From: Desulfuromonas sp964536375
GTDB taxonomy: Bacteria > Desulfobacterota > Desulfuromonadia > Desulfuromonadales > Desulfuromonadaceae
Assembly (NCBI GenBank): GCA_964536375.1
Contig: CAZHXF010000030.1
Location: forward strand, 1-37,209
Reading direction: 5' to 3'
DNA length: 37,209 nucleotides
Part shown: in pieces, positions 15,992-25,370 of the stretch
Layout of the letters: each line of letters opens with the position of its first letter
How positions within the stretch are numbered: the stretch's first letter is position 1
The notes under the pieces: model-generated
Database searches by the model: none
Seen by the model: the letters and a program-made list of their open reading frames with translations, nothing else
Told to the model about the DNA's origin: nothing
Program-made: the position numbers and the translations under genes

Positions 15992-17347
15992 ATGGATCAG
16001 AAAACTCAGATGTTGCTTGACACGGTAAAAAAACTGATCCGCCGCGGTGCCCACCCCAATATAAGTAACCTGCTCAAAAAAACTCATCCGGCTGACATTG
16101 CCTACCTGTTTCGCTATCTGGATTTAAAAGAACAACGCATTTTGTTTACCATGCTTGATGATGTTGATACTGCTGCCGAGGTTCTATCTGAACTTGATCA
16201 TAGCGTCAGCGCACTGTTGTTAGAGCAGATTGACAAAGATACTATTGTGCAGATGTTGCAGCACATGCCCCACGATGATGCAGTAGATATTATCCAAAAC
16301 ATGCCGGAAGAGCAGGCAGATGAAGTGCTCGATAGTATGCGTGATGAGTGCTCGGATGAAATTGAGCAGCTGATGCAGTATCGTGAGGACAGCGCCGGTG
16401 GCATTATGTCCACTGAATTTTTCTCGTTGAATGAACAATTAACCGCCAAAGAAGCCATAGACGCGCTGCAGGGCTCAGCCCACATTGAGATGGTTTTTTA
16501 CATCTACGTTACCGATATGCACAATCATCTGGTGGGTGTTTTATCCTTGCGCCAGCTGTTGATGGTGCCACCGGAGCGCAGGTTGCGTGATATTATCTCA
16601 CCGGAGGTGATCAGTGTCCGTGTGGATACCGACCAGGAGATGGTGGCGCAACAGGTAGCCAGATATAATATTCTGGCAATTCCTGTTGTTGATGACCAGA
16701 ACAAGTTGCTGGGGATTATCACCGTTGACGACGTTATCGATGTAATGCGTCAGGAGGCTACTGAGGATATCTACAAAATGGCTGGTGCCAGCGAAGAGGA
16801 ATTGATGTATGGCAATAAATCATTCCAAATCGCTCGCTTGCGCTTGCCATGGTTGCTGGTGAATCTGTTTGGTGGCATTGTTACCGGTTATTTAATGTGG
16901 TGGTTTCAGGTGACGCTGAAAGAGGTTATAGCTTTGATCTCTTTTATTCCGGTAATTACTGGTATGGGCGGTAACGTTGGCGGGCAAACGGCTACTATTA
17001 TGGTACGTGGATTTGCCACGGGCAGAATCGATTTCAATACTCTGTGGACAGTTTTTTTTAAAGAACTGCGCGTTGGTTTGATAATGGGCACAGTGTGTGG
17101 CGTGACTGTGGCATGTGTCGCTGTATTTTGGCATCACAATGTTTACCTCGGTTTGGTGGTCGGGGTGGCTATGGTTGCCGCTATGACTGTTGCTGCTACT
17201 ATGGGTGTCTTGGCCCCAACATTCTTCAAACGCTTTGGTATCGATCCGGCTATTGCTTCTACCCCCTTTGTGCAGACCGCTAATGATATTACTGGCCTTC
17301 TGATCTATTTTGGCACGGCTACTTTGTTTCTGGCAAAACTACATTAA
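15992..17347 (+). CDS. mgtE: Magnesium transporter MgtE
   Basis: Starting at MDQKTQ the protein has 451 residues, the family norm. The cytoplasmic N-domain (HPADIAYLF, then MPHDDAVDIIQNMP and EEQADEVLDSM) is followed by a CBS pair (about 125-250) that senses Mg2+. The membrane channel has five helices (about 275-450) with MGGNVGGQTATIMVRG and the end block TPFVQTANDITGLLIYF. GGAGG lies before the ATG. The frame is open to 15869, but that extension overlaps the c7 promoter and reads unlike MgtE, so it is not included. It imports Mg2+ and can also conduct Co2+. Confidence 0.93.
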   Translation: MDQKTQMLLDTVKKLIRRGAHPNISNLLKKTHPADIAYLFRYLDLKEQRILFTMLDDVDTAAEVLSELDHSVSALLLEQIDKDTIVQMLQHMPHDDAVDIIQNMPEEQADEVLDSMRDECSDEIEQLMQYREDSAGGIMSTEFFSLNEQLTAKEAIDALQGSAHIEMVFYIYVTDMHNHLVGVLSLRQLLMVPPERRLRDIISPEVISVRVDTDQEMVAQQVARYNILAIPVVDDQNKLLGIITVDDVIDVMRQEATEDIYKMAGASEEELMYGNKSFQIARLRLPWLLVNLFGGIVTGYLMWWFQVTLKEVIALISFIPVITGMGGNVGGQTATIMVRGFATGRIDFNTLWTVFFKELRVGLIMGTVCGVTVACVAVFWHHNVYLGLVVGVAMVAAMTVAATMGVLAPTFFKRFGIDPAIASTPFVQTANDITGLLIYFGTATLFLAKLH

Positions 17348-17356
17348 GTTGACGCT

Positions 17357-18115
17357 GTGATTGCCCCGGAGCCATGTGAAGCGATCATTTTAGGTCAGAC
17401 CAACTATGGTGATGCTGACCGCATTGTTACGTTGCTGATTCCCGAATATGGTATCTGTAGTGCTTTTGCTCGCAATGCGCGCAATAGTCGGCGTCGTTTT
17501 GGAGCAGCGTTGCAACCACTAAATCGCGTGCGTGTACTGTGGCAACAACGCCAGCGAGCTGGAATGCCCCAATTGGCTGAAGTTGAAATAATCGAGTCAG
17601 CATTAGCTCTGGCGGAAAACATAGAATCTCTGGCGCTGGGTGCGTATTTCTGTGAGTTGGTAAATGTGCTAGTGCCACCGGCACAACCGGTGCCGGAAGT
17701 GTATCATCTGTTGCAGGTTTTTCTTGCTCAGTTGCCGACGCTGCCTTCTTATGCTCTAGCGCGCCTATTGTTTGAATTACGTTTGCTGGAGATGGTTGGA
17801 TTGTTGCCCCATCTCGGTCACTGTGCCAGTTGTTGGGAGCCGCTACGTGATGAATGGTTGCTGTTTGATGCGGCTCGTGGTGGCAGCCTGTGCTCGCGCT
17901 GTGCTTCAGACAATAATGGTGTGACAGTGCAGGCGCTAACTCTGGGGAGCTTGGCGCGTCTGCTGCGAGTTGATTACCGGCAGTTGTCCGCTATTCGTCT
18001 GAGCGAGCAAACCTTGACTCAGGCGCGGGCTTTGCTGGCGCAGGTTCTTGCCGGGTGTGTGGGACGACGCATCAAAAGTGAGCAGTTTCTCAATCAGATC
18101 ACCAATGGCCGATGA
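17357..18115 (+). CDS. recO: DNA repair protein RecO
   Basis: The 252-residue protein starts at a GTG nine bases after mgtE. It has the N-terminal OB fold (EAIILGQTNYGDADRIVTLL) and the C-terminal helical domain with a four-cysteine zinc site (C156, C159, C179, C182). RecO loads RecA onto gaps with RecF and RecR. No clear Shine-Dalgarno is visible; translation may be coupled to mgtE. Its place just ahead of glyQ-glyS is common in this group. Confidence 0.9.
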   Translation: MIAPEPCEAIILGQTNYGDADRIVTLLIPEYGICSAFARNARNSRRRFGAALQPLNRVRVLWQQRQRAGMPQLAEVEIIESALALAENIESLALGAYFCELVNVLVPPAQPVPEVYHLLQVFLAQLPTLPSYALARLLFELRLLEMVGLLPHLGHCASCWEPLRDEWLLFDAARGGSLCSRCASDNNGVTVQALTLGSLARLLRVDYRQLSAIRLSEQTLTQARALLAQVLAGCVGRRIKSEQFLNQITNGR

Positions 18116-18289
18116 TGCCCATTTTGTGGGACTTTTGCCTTGACAGCCCACCGGCTAATAGGCTAGTAATTTTTCCTTTATTAATAATCTAATTTCACTT
18201 AAGTCAATGGCTTATCAGCTAGCGTGCCGCATTTATTTTTCGACTTTTTGTCCGTCAGTTGTTGAGTCAGCTGTCTCGGAGGTTTTATT

Positions 18290-19165
18290 GTGACATTTCA
18301 AGAACTTATCCTGTCGTTACAGAATTATTGGGCACAGCAGGGGTGCATAATTCAGCAACCTTATGATATGGAAAAAGGGGCCGGCACATTTAACCCAGCT
18401 ACGTTCTTGCGTTCCCTTGGTCCGGAACCGTGGAATGTTGCCTATGTTGAACCATCACGGCGACCCACCGATGGACGTTATGGGGAAAACCCGAATCGCC
18501 TGCAACACTATTATCAGTTTCAGGTTATGCTCAAGCCGGCACCGCTGAACATTCAAGATCTGTATCTTGATTCGCTGCGCAGTTTTGGCATCGACCCAAA
18601 ATGTCACGATATCCGCTTTGTAGAGGATGACTGGGAATCACCGACTCTTGGCGCTTGGGGGCTGGGTTGGGAAGTATGGCTCGATGGTATGGAGATTACC
18701 CAGTTTACCTATTTTCAACAGGTAGGCGGTATTGATCTGAAACCAATTCCCGGTGAGATCACCTATGGTTGTGAACGGATTGCCATGTATATTCAGGGGG
18801 TAGATAATGTCTACGATCTGGAGTGGGTTAAAGGTATCAAGTATGGCGATATTCATCATCAGACTGAGGTGGAATTCTCTGCCTATAACTTTGAAGAAGC
18901 TGACACCGCTATGCTGTTTCAGCTGTTTGATATGTATGAGAAAGAGTGCATTAAGTTGGCGGGGAAAGAGTTGGTGTTTCCCGCCTATGATTTTGTTATG
19001 AAGGCTTCGCACGCGTTTAATCTGCTTGATGCCCGTGGCGCCATTTCGGTTACCGAGCGTGCGCATTATATTGGCAGAGTGCGCAATCTGTCGCGTTTAT
19101 GCGCAGAAGGTTATGTTGTTCAACGTGAACGCTTAGGGTTCCCGTTGTTGAAGCAACAAAAATAA
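18290..19165 (+). CDS. glyQ: Glycyl-tRNA synthetase alpha subunit
   Basis: The 291-residue protein is GlyQ of the bacterial alpha2beta2 type: MTFQELILSLQNYWAQQGC at the start, PTDGRYGENPNRLQHYYQFQ as the class II core, and WEVWLDGMEITQFTYFQQVG. It activates glycine and attaches it to tRNA-Gly with GlyS. The start is a GTG with GGAGG seven bases before. The 174 bp upstream of it holds only a weak promoter-like TTGACA (about 18142). Confidence 0.96.
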   Translation: MTFQELILSLQNYWAQQGCIIQQPYDMEKGAGTFNPATFLRSLGPEPWNVAYVEPSRRPTDGRYGENPNRLQHYYQFQVMLKPAPLNIQDLYLDSLRSFGIDPKCHDIRFVEDDWESPTLGAWGLGWEVWLDGMEITQFTYFQQVGGIDLKPIPGEITYGCERIAMYIQGVDNVYDLEWVKGIKYGDIHHQTEVEFSAYNFEEADTAMLFQLFDMYEKECIKLAGKELVFPAYDFVMKASHAFNLLDARGAISVTERAHYIGRVRNLSRLCAEGYVVQRERLGFPLLKQQK

Positions 19166-19265
19166 TAGCAATTTCTTTTACTGACCACGGGGAAACCGTT
19201 GTTGGTAATTTTATATGGTCGGCGCGTGTAATATCAGGCGTTCAGACTAAATGGAGCAAAGAGTG

Positions 19266-21332
19266 ATGGCCAAAGAACTTTTTCTGGAGATAGGTACCGA
19301 GGAGCTTCCCGCTGGTATGTTGCCTGTGGCCATGCGTGATCTGGAGCGTTTGATCCGTAAGGAGCTGACAGGTGCGCGTATCGCGTTTGGTAACGTAACC
19401 ACCTACGCTACGCCGCGGCGGCTGGTACTTTCTGTGGCGGATGTCGCTGAGCAACAACAGCGTCAGGAGCTTAATCTCTCAGGACCCTCTGTCAAGGTAG
19501 CCTATGACGCACAGGGGAAGCCGACCAAGGCTGCGCTGGGTTTTGCCCGGTCTAATGGTGTCGATATCTCTGAGCTGACGCAGCAGGAGACCGAAAAAGG
19601 TACGTACCTATTTTTATCCAAAGTAATCGAGGGTAAACCAGTTATTGATGAGTTGCCCGCTATCATGCTCAAAGTGGTTTCCAGCTTAACCTTCAAAAAA
19701 TCCATGCGCTGGAAAGATCTGGATGTCCGCTTCGCCCGCCCCGTGCACTGGCTGGTTGCTCTATATGGCAGTGATGTGGTTCCGTTTTGTTATGGCGGAT
19801 TGACCAGTGGTAATGAGTCGCGCGGTCATCGTTTTATGGCACCGCAAGCCTTTACAGTATCCGGTTTGGATGATTTTGTTAGCCAGGCGCGTGCTCATTT
19901 CGTTATTGTCGATCCCGAAGAACGCAAGCAGATTATTGCCAGAGAAATTGAGCGCGTGGCCAGAGAAGAGGGCGGAGCTCTCAATGTGGATGCTGAGCTA
20001 TTAGAAGAAGTAGCTTATCTAGTTGAAGATCCTACCCCGCTGTGTGGCAGTTTCGATGAAGAATTTTTGCAATTACCTGACGAGTTGCTGATTACCAGCA
20101 TGAAGGAACACCAGCGTTATTTTACTCTCGCCGATGATAACGGTGCTTTGTTGCCGAAATTTATTACTATATCTAACACTCGAGCCATTGACCCGAGCGT
20201 GGTGGTCAAGGGTAATGAGCGGGTGCTGCGCGCGCGCTTGTCAGACGCCATGTTTTTCTGGAAAGAGGATCAGCGTCGTCCCCTCGAATCACGTTTGGAA
20301 GCACTGAAAAACGTGGTTTATCAGGCACAGCTTGGTACCAGTTACGCTAAGGTGCAGCGTTTTACCGCATTAGCAATTGATTTGGCGCGTAGGCTGGATC
20401 CGGAGGTGGTGGATTTGACCAAGCGTGCTGCTACCCTGTGTAAATGCGATCTGGAAACTGGTATGGTATACGAGTTTCCCGAGTTGCAGGGGGTAATGGG
20501 GCGCGAATATGCTCTCATCGAAGGGGAGGATCCGCGGGTGGCTAAGGCCATCTTTGAACATTATTTGCCTACTCAGGCTGAGGGCGATCTGCCCAGCGAT
20601 AATGTAGGTGCCTTTGTATCCCTAGCGGATAAAATGGATACTATTTGTGGTTGTTTCGGTGTCGGTCTTATCCCTACAGGTACTGCTGATCCTTATGCGT
20701 TGCGTCGTTGTGCCATCGGTATATTGAATGTCATTATTGAACGCGGCTACGCATTGTCGTTACCCGCGCTGGTAGCACAGGCAGTTGCGCAGCTAGAGGA
20801 TAAATTGAACCGCAGTCCTCAGCAGGTTACCGCGGAGGTGGTAGAATTTATCCGTCTGCGCTTGGTAAATATGCTCACTGGTCAAGGTTGTCCTGTAGAT
20901 GTAGTAGAGGCGGTGCTCAGTGCTGGTTTTGACGATGTTCTCGATGCCAGCCAGCGGGTACAGGCTTTGACTGAGATGAAAAAAGAACAGGACTTTGAAG
21001 CCTTAGCAGTCACATTTAAGCGGGTTGGTAACATCATCAAGGGCAGAGTTGTCAACTCAGTTGACGAAAATATATTTGTAGAGGTATGTGAAAAGGAATT
21101 GTTTGCTGAATTGCAGCGTGTTCAGCAGGAGATCGAGCTCTTAATGGCGAGTGCCGACTATCCTGCCGTGCTGCGCAGTGTTGCAGATTTGCGCTCCAGT
21201 GTAGATAACTTCTTCGATGGGGTTATGGTAATGGCTGAAGATGAGGCGGTGAAAATGAATCGTCTGGCTTTGCTGACGCAGGTAGCTGGTCTGTTTGCTG
21301 GTTTGGCAGATTTTTCGCGTATTTCTGTTTAA
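19266..21332 (+). CDS. glyS: Glycyl-tRNA synthetase beta subunit
   Basis: From MAKELFLEIGTEELPAGM the protein has 688 residues, the usual length. The chosen start has GGAG about ten bases upstream; an ATG five codons earlier (19251) is open but that ATGGAG is more likely part of the ribosome site. The middle part carries an HD-like fold (the EGDLPSDNVGAFVSLADKMD segment), and the C-terminal region is the DALR/anticodon-type domain. It recognises tRNA-Gly and completes the enzyme with GlyQ. It lies 100 bp after glyQ without a terminator. Confidence 0.96.
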   Translation: MAKELFLEIGTEELPAGMLPVAMRDLERLIRKELTGARIAFGNVTTYATPRRLVLSVADVAEQQQRQELNLSGPSVKVAYDAQGKPTKAALGFARSNGVDISELTQQETEKGTYLFLSKVIEGKPVIDELPAIMLKVVSSLTFKKSMRWKDLDVRFARPVHWLVALYGSDVVPFCYGGLTSGNESRGHRFMAPQAFTVSGLDDFVSQARAHFVIVDPEERKQIIAREIERVAREEGGALNVDAELLEEVAYLVEDPTPLCGSFDEEFLQLPDELLITSMKEHQRYFTLADDNGALLPKFITISNTRAIDPSVVVKGNERVLRARLSDAMFFWKEDQRRPLESRLEALKNVVYQAQLGTSYAKVQRFTALAIDLARRLDPEVVDLTKRAATLCKCDLETGMVYEFPELQGVMGREYALIEGEDPRVAKAIFEHYLPTQAEGDLPSDNVGAFVSLADKMDTICGCFGVGLIPTGTADPYALRRCAIGILNVIIERGYALSLPALVAQAVAQLEDKLNRSPQQVTAEVVEFIRLRLVNMLTGQGCPVDVVEAVLSAGFDDVLDASQRVQALTEMKKEQDFEALAVTFKRVGNIIKGRVVNSVDENIFVEVCEKELFAELQRVQQEIELLMASADYPAVLRSVADLRSSVDNFFDGVMVMAEDEAVKMNRLALLTQVAGLFAGLADFSRISV

Positions 21333-21383
21333 TCTTATAGGTAGCTGATCTAGCATTACTAACATCTTGTGAGGAGGAATCTG

Positions 21384-24053
21384 ATGGCCGTGAAATATGT
21401 GTACTTTTTTGGCGATGGTAAAGCTGAAGGAACAGGAGCAATGAAAAACCTATTAGGAGGTAAGGGGGCTAATTTGGCCGAGATGACCTCAATTGGTTTG
21501 CCAGTTCCTGCTGGGTTTAGTCTCTCTACGGAGGTGTGCACCGAGTTTTATGAAAACGATCGTTGTTATCCCGAAGGGCTGAAAGAGCAGGTGGCAGAAA
21601 ACCTCCACGCTGTTGAGCAGTTAATGGATAAAAAATTCGGTGATGCCGAGCGTCCACTGTTAGTTTCGGTTCGTTCTGGCGCACGCGCTTCCATGCCGGG
21701 GATGATGGATACCGTGCTTAATCTCGGTCTTAATGATCAAACCGTTCAGGGGATCGTCAAGCAAAGTGGCGATGAGCGTTTTGCTTATGATTCGTATCGG
21801 CGCTTTATTCAGATGTATGCCAATGTTGTTAAAGGGTTGGACGGCGAGGTTCTTGAAGATATTCTCGAGAACATGAAAGAGGATCGTGGTGTCGAGGAAG
21901 ATACTGCCCTGAATGCTGTCGATCTGAAAGAATTAGTTGCTCTGTTTAAAAATAAATATACCGAAGAGTTAGGCGAGTCTTTTCCAAACGATCCGCAGGA
22001 ACAGCTGTGGGGAGCTATTGGCGCGGTATTTGGTTCGTGGATGAATCAGCGGGCGATAACCTATCGTCGCCTGAACAATATCCCTGCCGATTGGGGTACT
22101 GCTGTTACCGTACAGTCTATGGTGTTTGGTAACATGGGCAGCGATTGTGCGACCGGTGTTGCTTTTACCCGTAATCCAGCTACCGGCGAGAACTTGTTTT
22201 TTGGCGAATTTCTCGTCAACGCTCAAGGTGAGGACGTTGTTGCTGGTACCCGTACTCCACAACCTATTAATAAGGCAGGTGGCGATGGCAGTTTGCCCTC
22301 GATGGAAGAAGTTATGCCGGAGAGCTATGCTCAGTTGATGGAAATTCAGCAAAAACTCGAAAAGCATTATCGTGATATGCAGGATATAGAGTTTACCATC
22401 GAACGCGGGCGTTTGTTCATGTTGCAAACGCGTACTGGCAAGCGTACCGCTAACGCCGCAGTGAAAATTGGCGTAGATATGGTGGCCGAGCAGCTGATAA
22501 GTGAAAAAGAGGCGGTGCTGCGTATTGCTCCTGAGCAGCTAGACCAGTTATTGCATCCATCTCTGGATCCCAAGGCGGTGAAAGAAGTTATAGCTAAAGG
22601 TCTGCCAGCATCACCTGGTGCCGCTTCAGGTGCGGTGGTGTTCTGTGCTGATGAAGCTGAAGAGGCCGATAAGCTAGGTTTGAAAGTTATTCTGGTGCGG
22701 GTGGAAACCAGTCCAGAAGATATTCACGGTATGAACGCGGCGCAGGGTATTCTCACTGCCCGTGGTGGTATGACCTCGCATGCTGCTGTCGTAGCGCGCG
22801 GTATGGGAAAATGCTGCGTATCCGGTTGTGGTGAAATTAAAATAGATTACGCCAAACAGCAATTTGTCGACCGTACTGGCACAGTTGTCAAAAAGGGTGA
22901 TGTAATAACTCTGGATGGCTCCAGTGGTGAGGTCATGCGCGGTTTAGTGCCTACGGTGAAGCCGGAGTTGACCGGAGATTTTGGCAAATTGATGGCCTGG
23001 GTAGATCAAGTGAGGCGCCTGCGCGTGCGTGCCAATGCTGATACCCCTGCCGATGCTGCTGTGGCTCGTGGTTTTGGTGCAGAGGGGATTGGTCTGTGCC
23101 GTACTGAGCATATGTTCTTCGATGCCAAGCGTATAATGGCTGTGCGCGAGATGATTCTGGCTGCGGACCTTGACGGGCGCAAGTTGGCGTTGGCTAAGCT
23201 TATTGGTATGCAACGTGAAGACTTCTTGGGCTTGTTCCGTGAGATGAAGGGGCTGCCGGTAACTATTCGTCTGCTCGATCCGCCATTGCATGAATTTTTG
23301 CCCCATACCGAGGCAGAAATTGCTAATCTGGCTCAAAGTATGGGAGTTGGTGTTGATACTTTGACCCAAAAGGTCGACTCTTTGCATGAGTTCAATCCAA
23401 TGCTTGGTCACCGTGGCTGTCGCTTGGGGGTAACTTATCCTGAAGTATACGATATGCAAGTGCGTGCCATCATGGAAGCCGCTTGTACCTTGGTAAAAGA
23501 TGAGGGCTTTGATATTGTCCCCGAGATTATGATTCCGCTGGTCAGCGAGGTGAAAGAGCTCAAGATTCTACGTGCCAACGCGGTCAAGGTGGCCGATGAG
23601 GTGATAGCCGAATATGCTGTGAAGGTCACGTATCTGGTTGGTACTATGATTGAGCTGCCGCGAGCGGCTCTAACTGCTGACAAGATCGCTGAGGAGGCAG
23701 AGTTCTTTTCTTTCGGGACTAATGATTTGACCCAGACCACCTACGGTCTGTCGCGCGATGATGCGGGTAAATTCCTGCCGTTTTACGTTGAGCACGAGAT
23801 CTTTCCCGAGGATCCGTTTGTCGCCATAGATCAGGCCGGTGTCGGTGTCTTGGTGCAAATGGGTTGTGAAAAGGGGCGTCAGGCTCGTCCAAATATTAAG
23901 CTGGGTATCTGCGGTGAGCATGGCGGTGATCCATCCAGTGTAATATTCTGTCATAAAATAGGTCTTGACTATGTGTCCTGTTCCCCATATCGGGTGCCAA
24001 TTGCCCGCTTGGCAGCGGCTCATGCGGTCTTGCTTGAGGAACTAAACGCCTAG
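21384..24053 (+). CDS. ppdK: Pyruvate, phosphate dikinase
   Basis: The 889-residue protein begins MAVKYVYFFGDGKAEG after a strong GGAGGA site. The N-terminal ATP-grasp domain (GGKGANLAEM, SVRSGARASMPGMMDTVLN), the phosphohistidine domain (GGMTSHAAVVARGMGK, His about 466) and the PEP/pyruvate TIM barrel (GLCRTEHMF, FSFGTNDLTQTTYGLSRDD, Cys about 843 in ICGEHGGD) are intact. It interconverts pyruvate, ATP and phosphate with PEP, AMP and pyrophosphate, probably for gluconeogenesis from acetate. It follows glyS by 51 bp and ends at a strong terminator. Confidence 0.96.
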   Translation: MAVKYVYFFGDGKAEGTGAMKNLLGGKGANLAEMTSIGLPVPAGFSLSTEVCTEFYENDRCYPEGLKEQVAENLHAVEQLMDKKFGDAERPLLVSVRSGARASMPGMMDTVLNLGLNDQTVQGIVKQSGDERFAYDSYRRFIQMYANVVKGLDGEVLEDILENMKEDRGVEEDTALNAVDLKELVALFKNKYTEELGESFPNDPQEQLWGAIGAVFGSWMNQRAITYRRLNNIPADWGTAVTVQSMVFGNMGSDCATGVAFTRNPATGENLFFGEFLVNAQGEDVVAGTRTPQPINKAGGDGSLPSMEEVMPESYAQLMEIQQKLEKHYRDMQDIEFTIERGRLFMLQTRTGKRTANAAVKIGVDMVAEQLISEKEAVLRIAPEQLDQLLHPSLDPKAVKEVIAKGLPASPGAASGAVVFCADEAEEADKLGLKVILVRVETSPEDIHGMNAAQGILTARGGMTSHAAVVARGMGKCCVSGCGEIKIDYAKQQFVDRTGTVVKKGDVITLDGSSGEVMRGLVPTVKPELTGDFGKLMAWVDQVRRLRVRANADTPADAAVARGFGAEGIGLCRTEHMFFDAKRIMAVREMILAADLDGRKLALAKLIGMQREDFLGLFREMKGLPVTIRLLDPPLHEFLPHTEAEIANLAQSMGVGVDTLTQKVDSLHEFNPMLGHRGCRLGVTYPEVYDMQVRAIMEAACTLVKDEGFDIVPEIMIPLVSEVKELKILRANAVKVADEVIAEYAVKVTYLVGTMIELPRAALTADKIAEEAEFFSFGTNDLTQTTYGLSRDDAGKFLPFYVEHEIFPEDPFVAIDQAGVGVLVQMGCEKGRQARPNIKLGICGEHGGDPSSVIFCHKIGLDYVSCSPYRVPIARLAAAHAVLLEELNA

Positions 24054-24078
24054 CTACTACAGCGTGCAATGAATTGAA

Positions 24079-24116
24079 AATAAGTCCCCGCTATCTGTGG
24101 GGGCTTATTTTTGTTT
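24079..24116 (+). terminator. Rho-independent terminator after ppdK
   Basis: AATAAGTCCCC pairs with GGGGGCTTATT (one G-T wobble) around a small loop and is followed by TTTTGTTTT. It ends the transcript that includes ppdK. Confidence 0.9.
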
Positions 24117-24213
24117 TAGGCTGTGCGTTCTGTTCTCTATATATGTTATAAAGACTATTGATTAATGGATAGATTCCGTGACTTATATAAATAGGCGCTG
24201 AGAGGTAGTAAAT

Positions 24214-25323
24214 ATGAAGATTAAAGTAACTTTTCTGGCTGTTTTACTGTTATTGGCGAGCGTTGTTGCTTGGGCCGGTTCTGCTGCTGATGTAGAAATT
24301 GTAGCTGAGGGTTGTGGGAAAACTCTGGATGCTGCTTTACTCGATGCCAAGCGGGCCGCGATTGAGCAGGGTATTGGCACGCTTCTAGTGTCCCAGACCG
24401 AAATTGAAAACTTTATGCTCAAAAAGGATATAGTGCTGACCAAAACCCGTGGTGCAGTACGGCGCTATGAAAAGCTGGGCACGCGTAAAGATGAATATGG
24501 TCAGTGCGTGTCTATCCGTGCCGTAGTATCTATGGCGGATATCCGTGAAGATCTGGCAGCCTTAATGATTTTGTTAGAGTCGATGGCACGTCCGCGCATG
24601 ATGGTTCTAATTCAAGGGGAGCAGGCCAAGGGTGCAGAAACCGAAATTATCGATTATTTAACTGCAAAAGAGTTTGACATTGTCGATCCCTCGATGGTGG
24701 CAACGTTACAGCAGCGTAATGAAGATCTGGTACGCCAAGCAGTTGCCGGTGATCCAGTGGCCGCGGCTAAAATAGGTGGTGATAACGGCGCTGAATACAT
24801 TCTCATTGGCAAGGTTGACGGTGGTATGCAGGAAAATGATCTCCTTGCTGGTAGCGGTATGTTCTCCGCGCAAGCCCAGATTTCCGCACGGGTAATAAAC
24901 TGCTCTACCTCACGAATTGTGGCGTCAAAAAATGCGCGCTCGGCTATGGCGCACATATCTAAGGCAGCAGCTCTCCAGGGTGCAGTGTTAAAAACAGCAC
25001 AAAAGCTTATGGATACCAAATTATTTGAGACCATAGTCAGTTCCTTCCAGGACCAAGTAAATAACGGTCAAACTATTGAAGTAACCGTACAGGGACTGGG
25101 AAATTATCAGCTGCAGAAGCAGGTTAATGCTTTGATTGCAGACAGTGACGGGGTGCAGTCGGCCAGTAAACGCAGTTTCTCAGGCGGAGCCTTGACACTG
25201 ACTGTTATGTATCTAGGTCCCGTTGATGGCTTTTGCGAAATTTTAGATGGTAAAGCGATTGACGGTAAAAAATTGGCGATTACGGATGTTGTCGGCAATC
25301 GTATTGTTATGATTTTGAAGTAA
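24214..25323 (+). CDS. Secreted FlgT_N/LPP20-like protein
   Basis: The 369-residue protein has a signal peptide (ending AWAG, about residue 22). Residues about 25-110 match the FlgT N-terminal/LPP20 pattern: EGCGKTLDAALLDAKRAAIEQ, LLVSQTEIENFMLKKDIV and TRGAVRRYEKLG. The middle (about 125-290, PRMMVLIQGEQ...EYILIGKVDGG) resembles the TolB/CsgG-type fold. The last 100 residues (VTVQGLGNYQLQKQVNALI) form a further domain that I cannot name. In Vibrio, FlgT stabilises the flagellar basal ring, but no flagellar genes are here. It is followed 47 bp later by a CsgG-like gene and probably works with it in the periplasm or outer membrane. Confidence 0.6.
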   Translation: MKIKVTFLAVLLLLASVVAWAGSAADVEIVAEGCGKTLDAALLDAKRAAIEQGIGTLLVSQTEIENFMLKKDIVLTKTRGAVRRYEKLGTRKDEYGQCVSIRAVVSMADIREDLAALMILLESMARPRMMVLIQGEQAKGAETEIIDYLTAKEFDIVDPSMVATLQQRNEDLVRQAVAGDPVAAAKIGGDNGAEYILIGKVDGGMQENDLLAGSGMFSAQAQISARVINCSTSRIVASKNARSAMAHISKAAALQGAVLKTAQKLMDTKLFETIVSSFQDQVNNGQTIEVTVQGLGNYQLQKQVNALIADSDGVQSASKRSFSGGALTLTVMYLGPVDGFCEILDGKAIDGKKLAITDVVGNRIVMILK

Positions 25324-25370
25324 TTTTTACTCTGGTTATAGTCTAATTATTCCTAGGCTAGGAGGCTCAG

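Noticed and set aside
21969..22427. 152-codon antisense frame within ppdK
   Set aside because: It is a shadow of the ppdK reading frame, with no start signal and no recognisable motifs.
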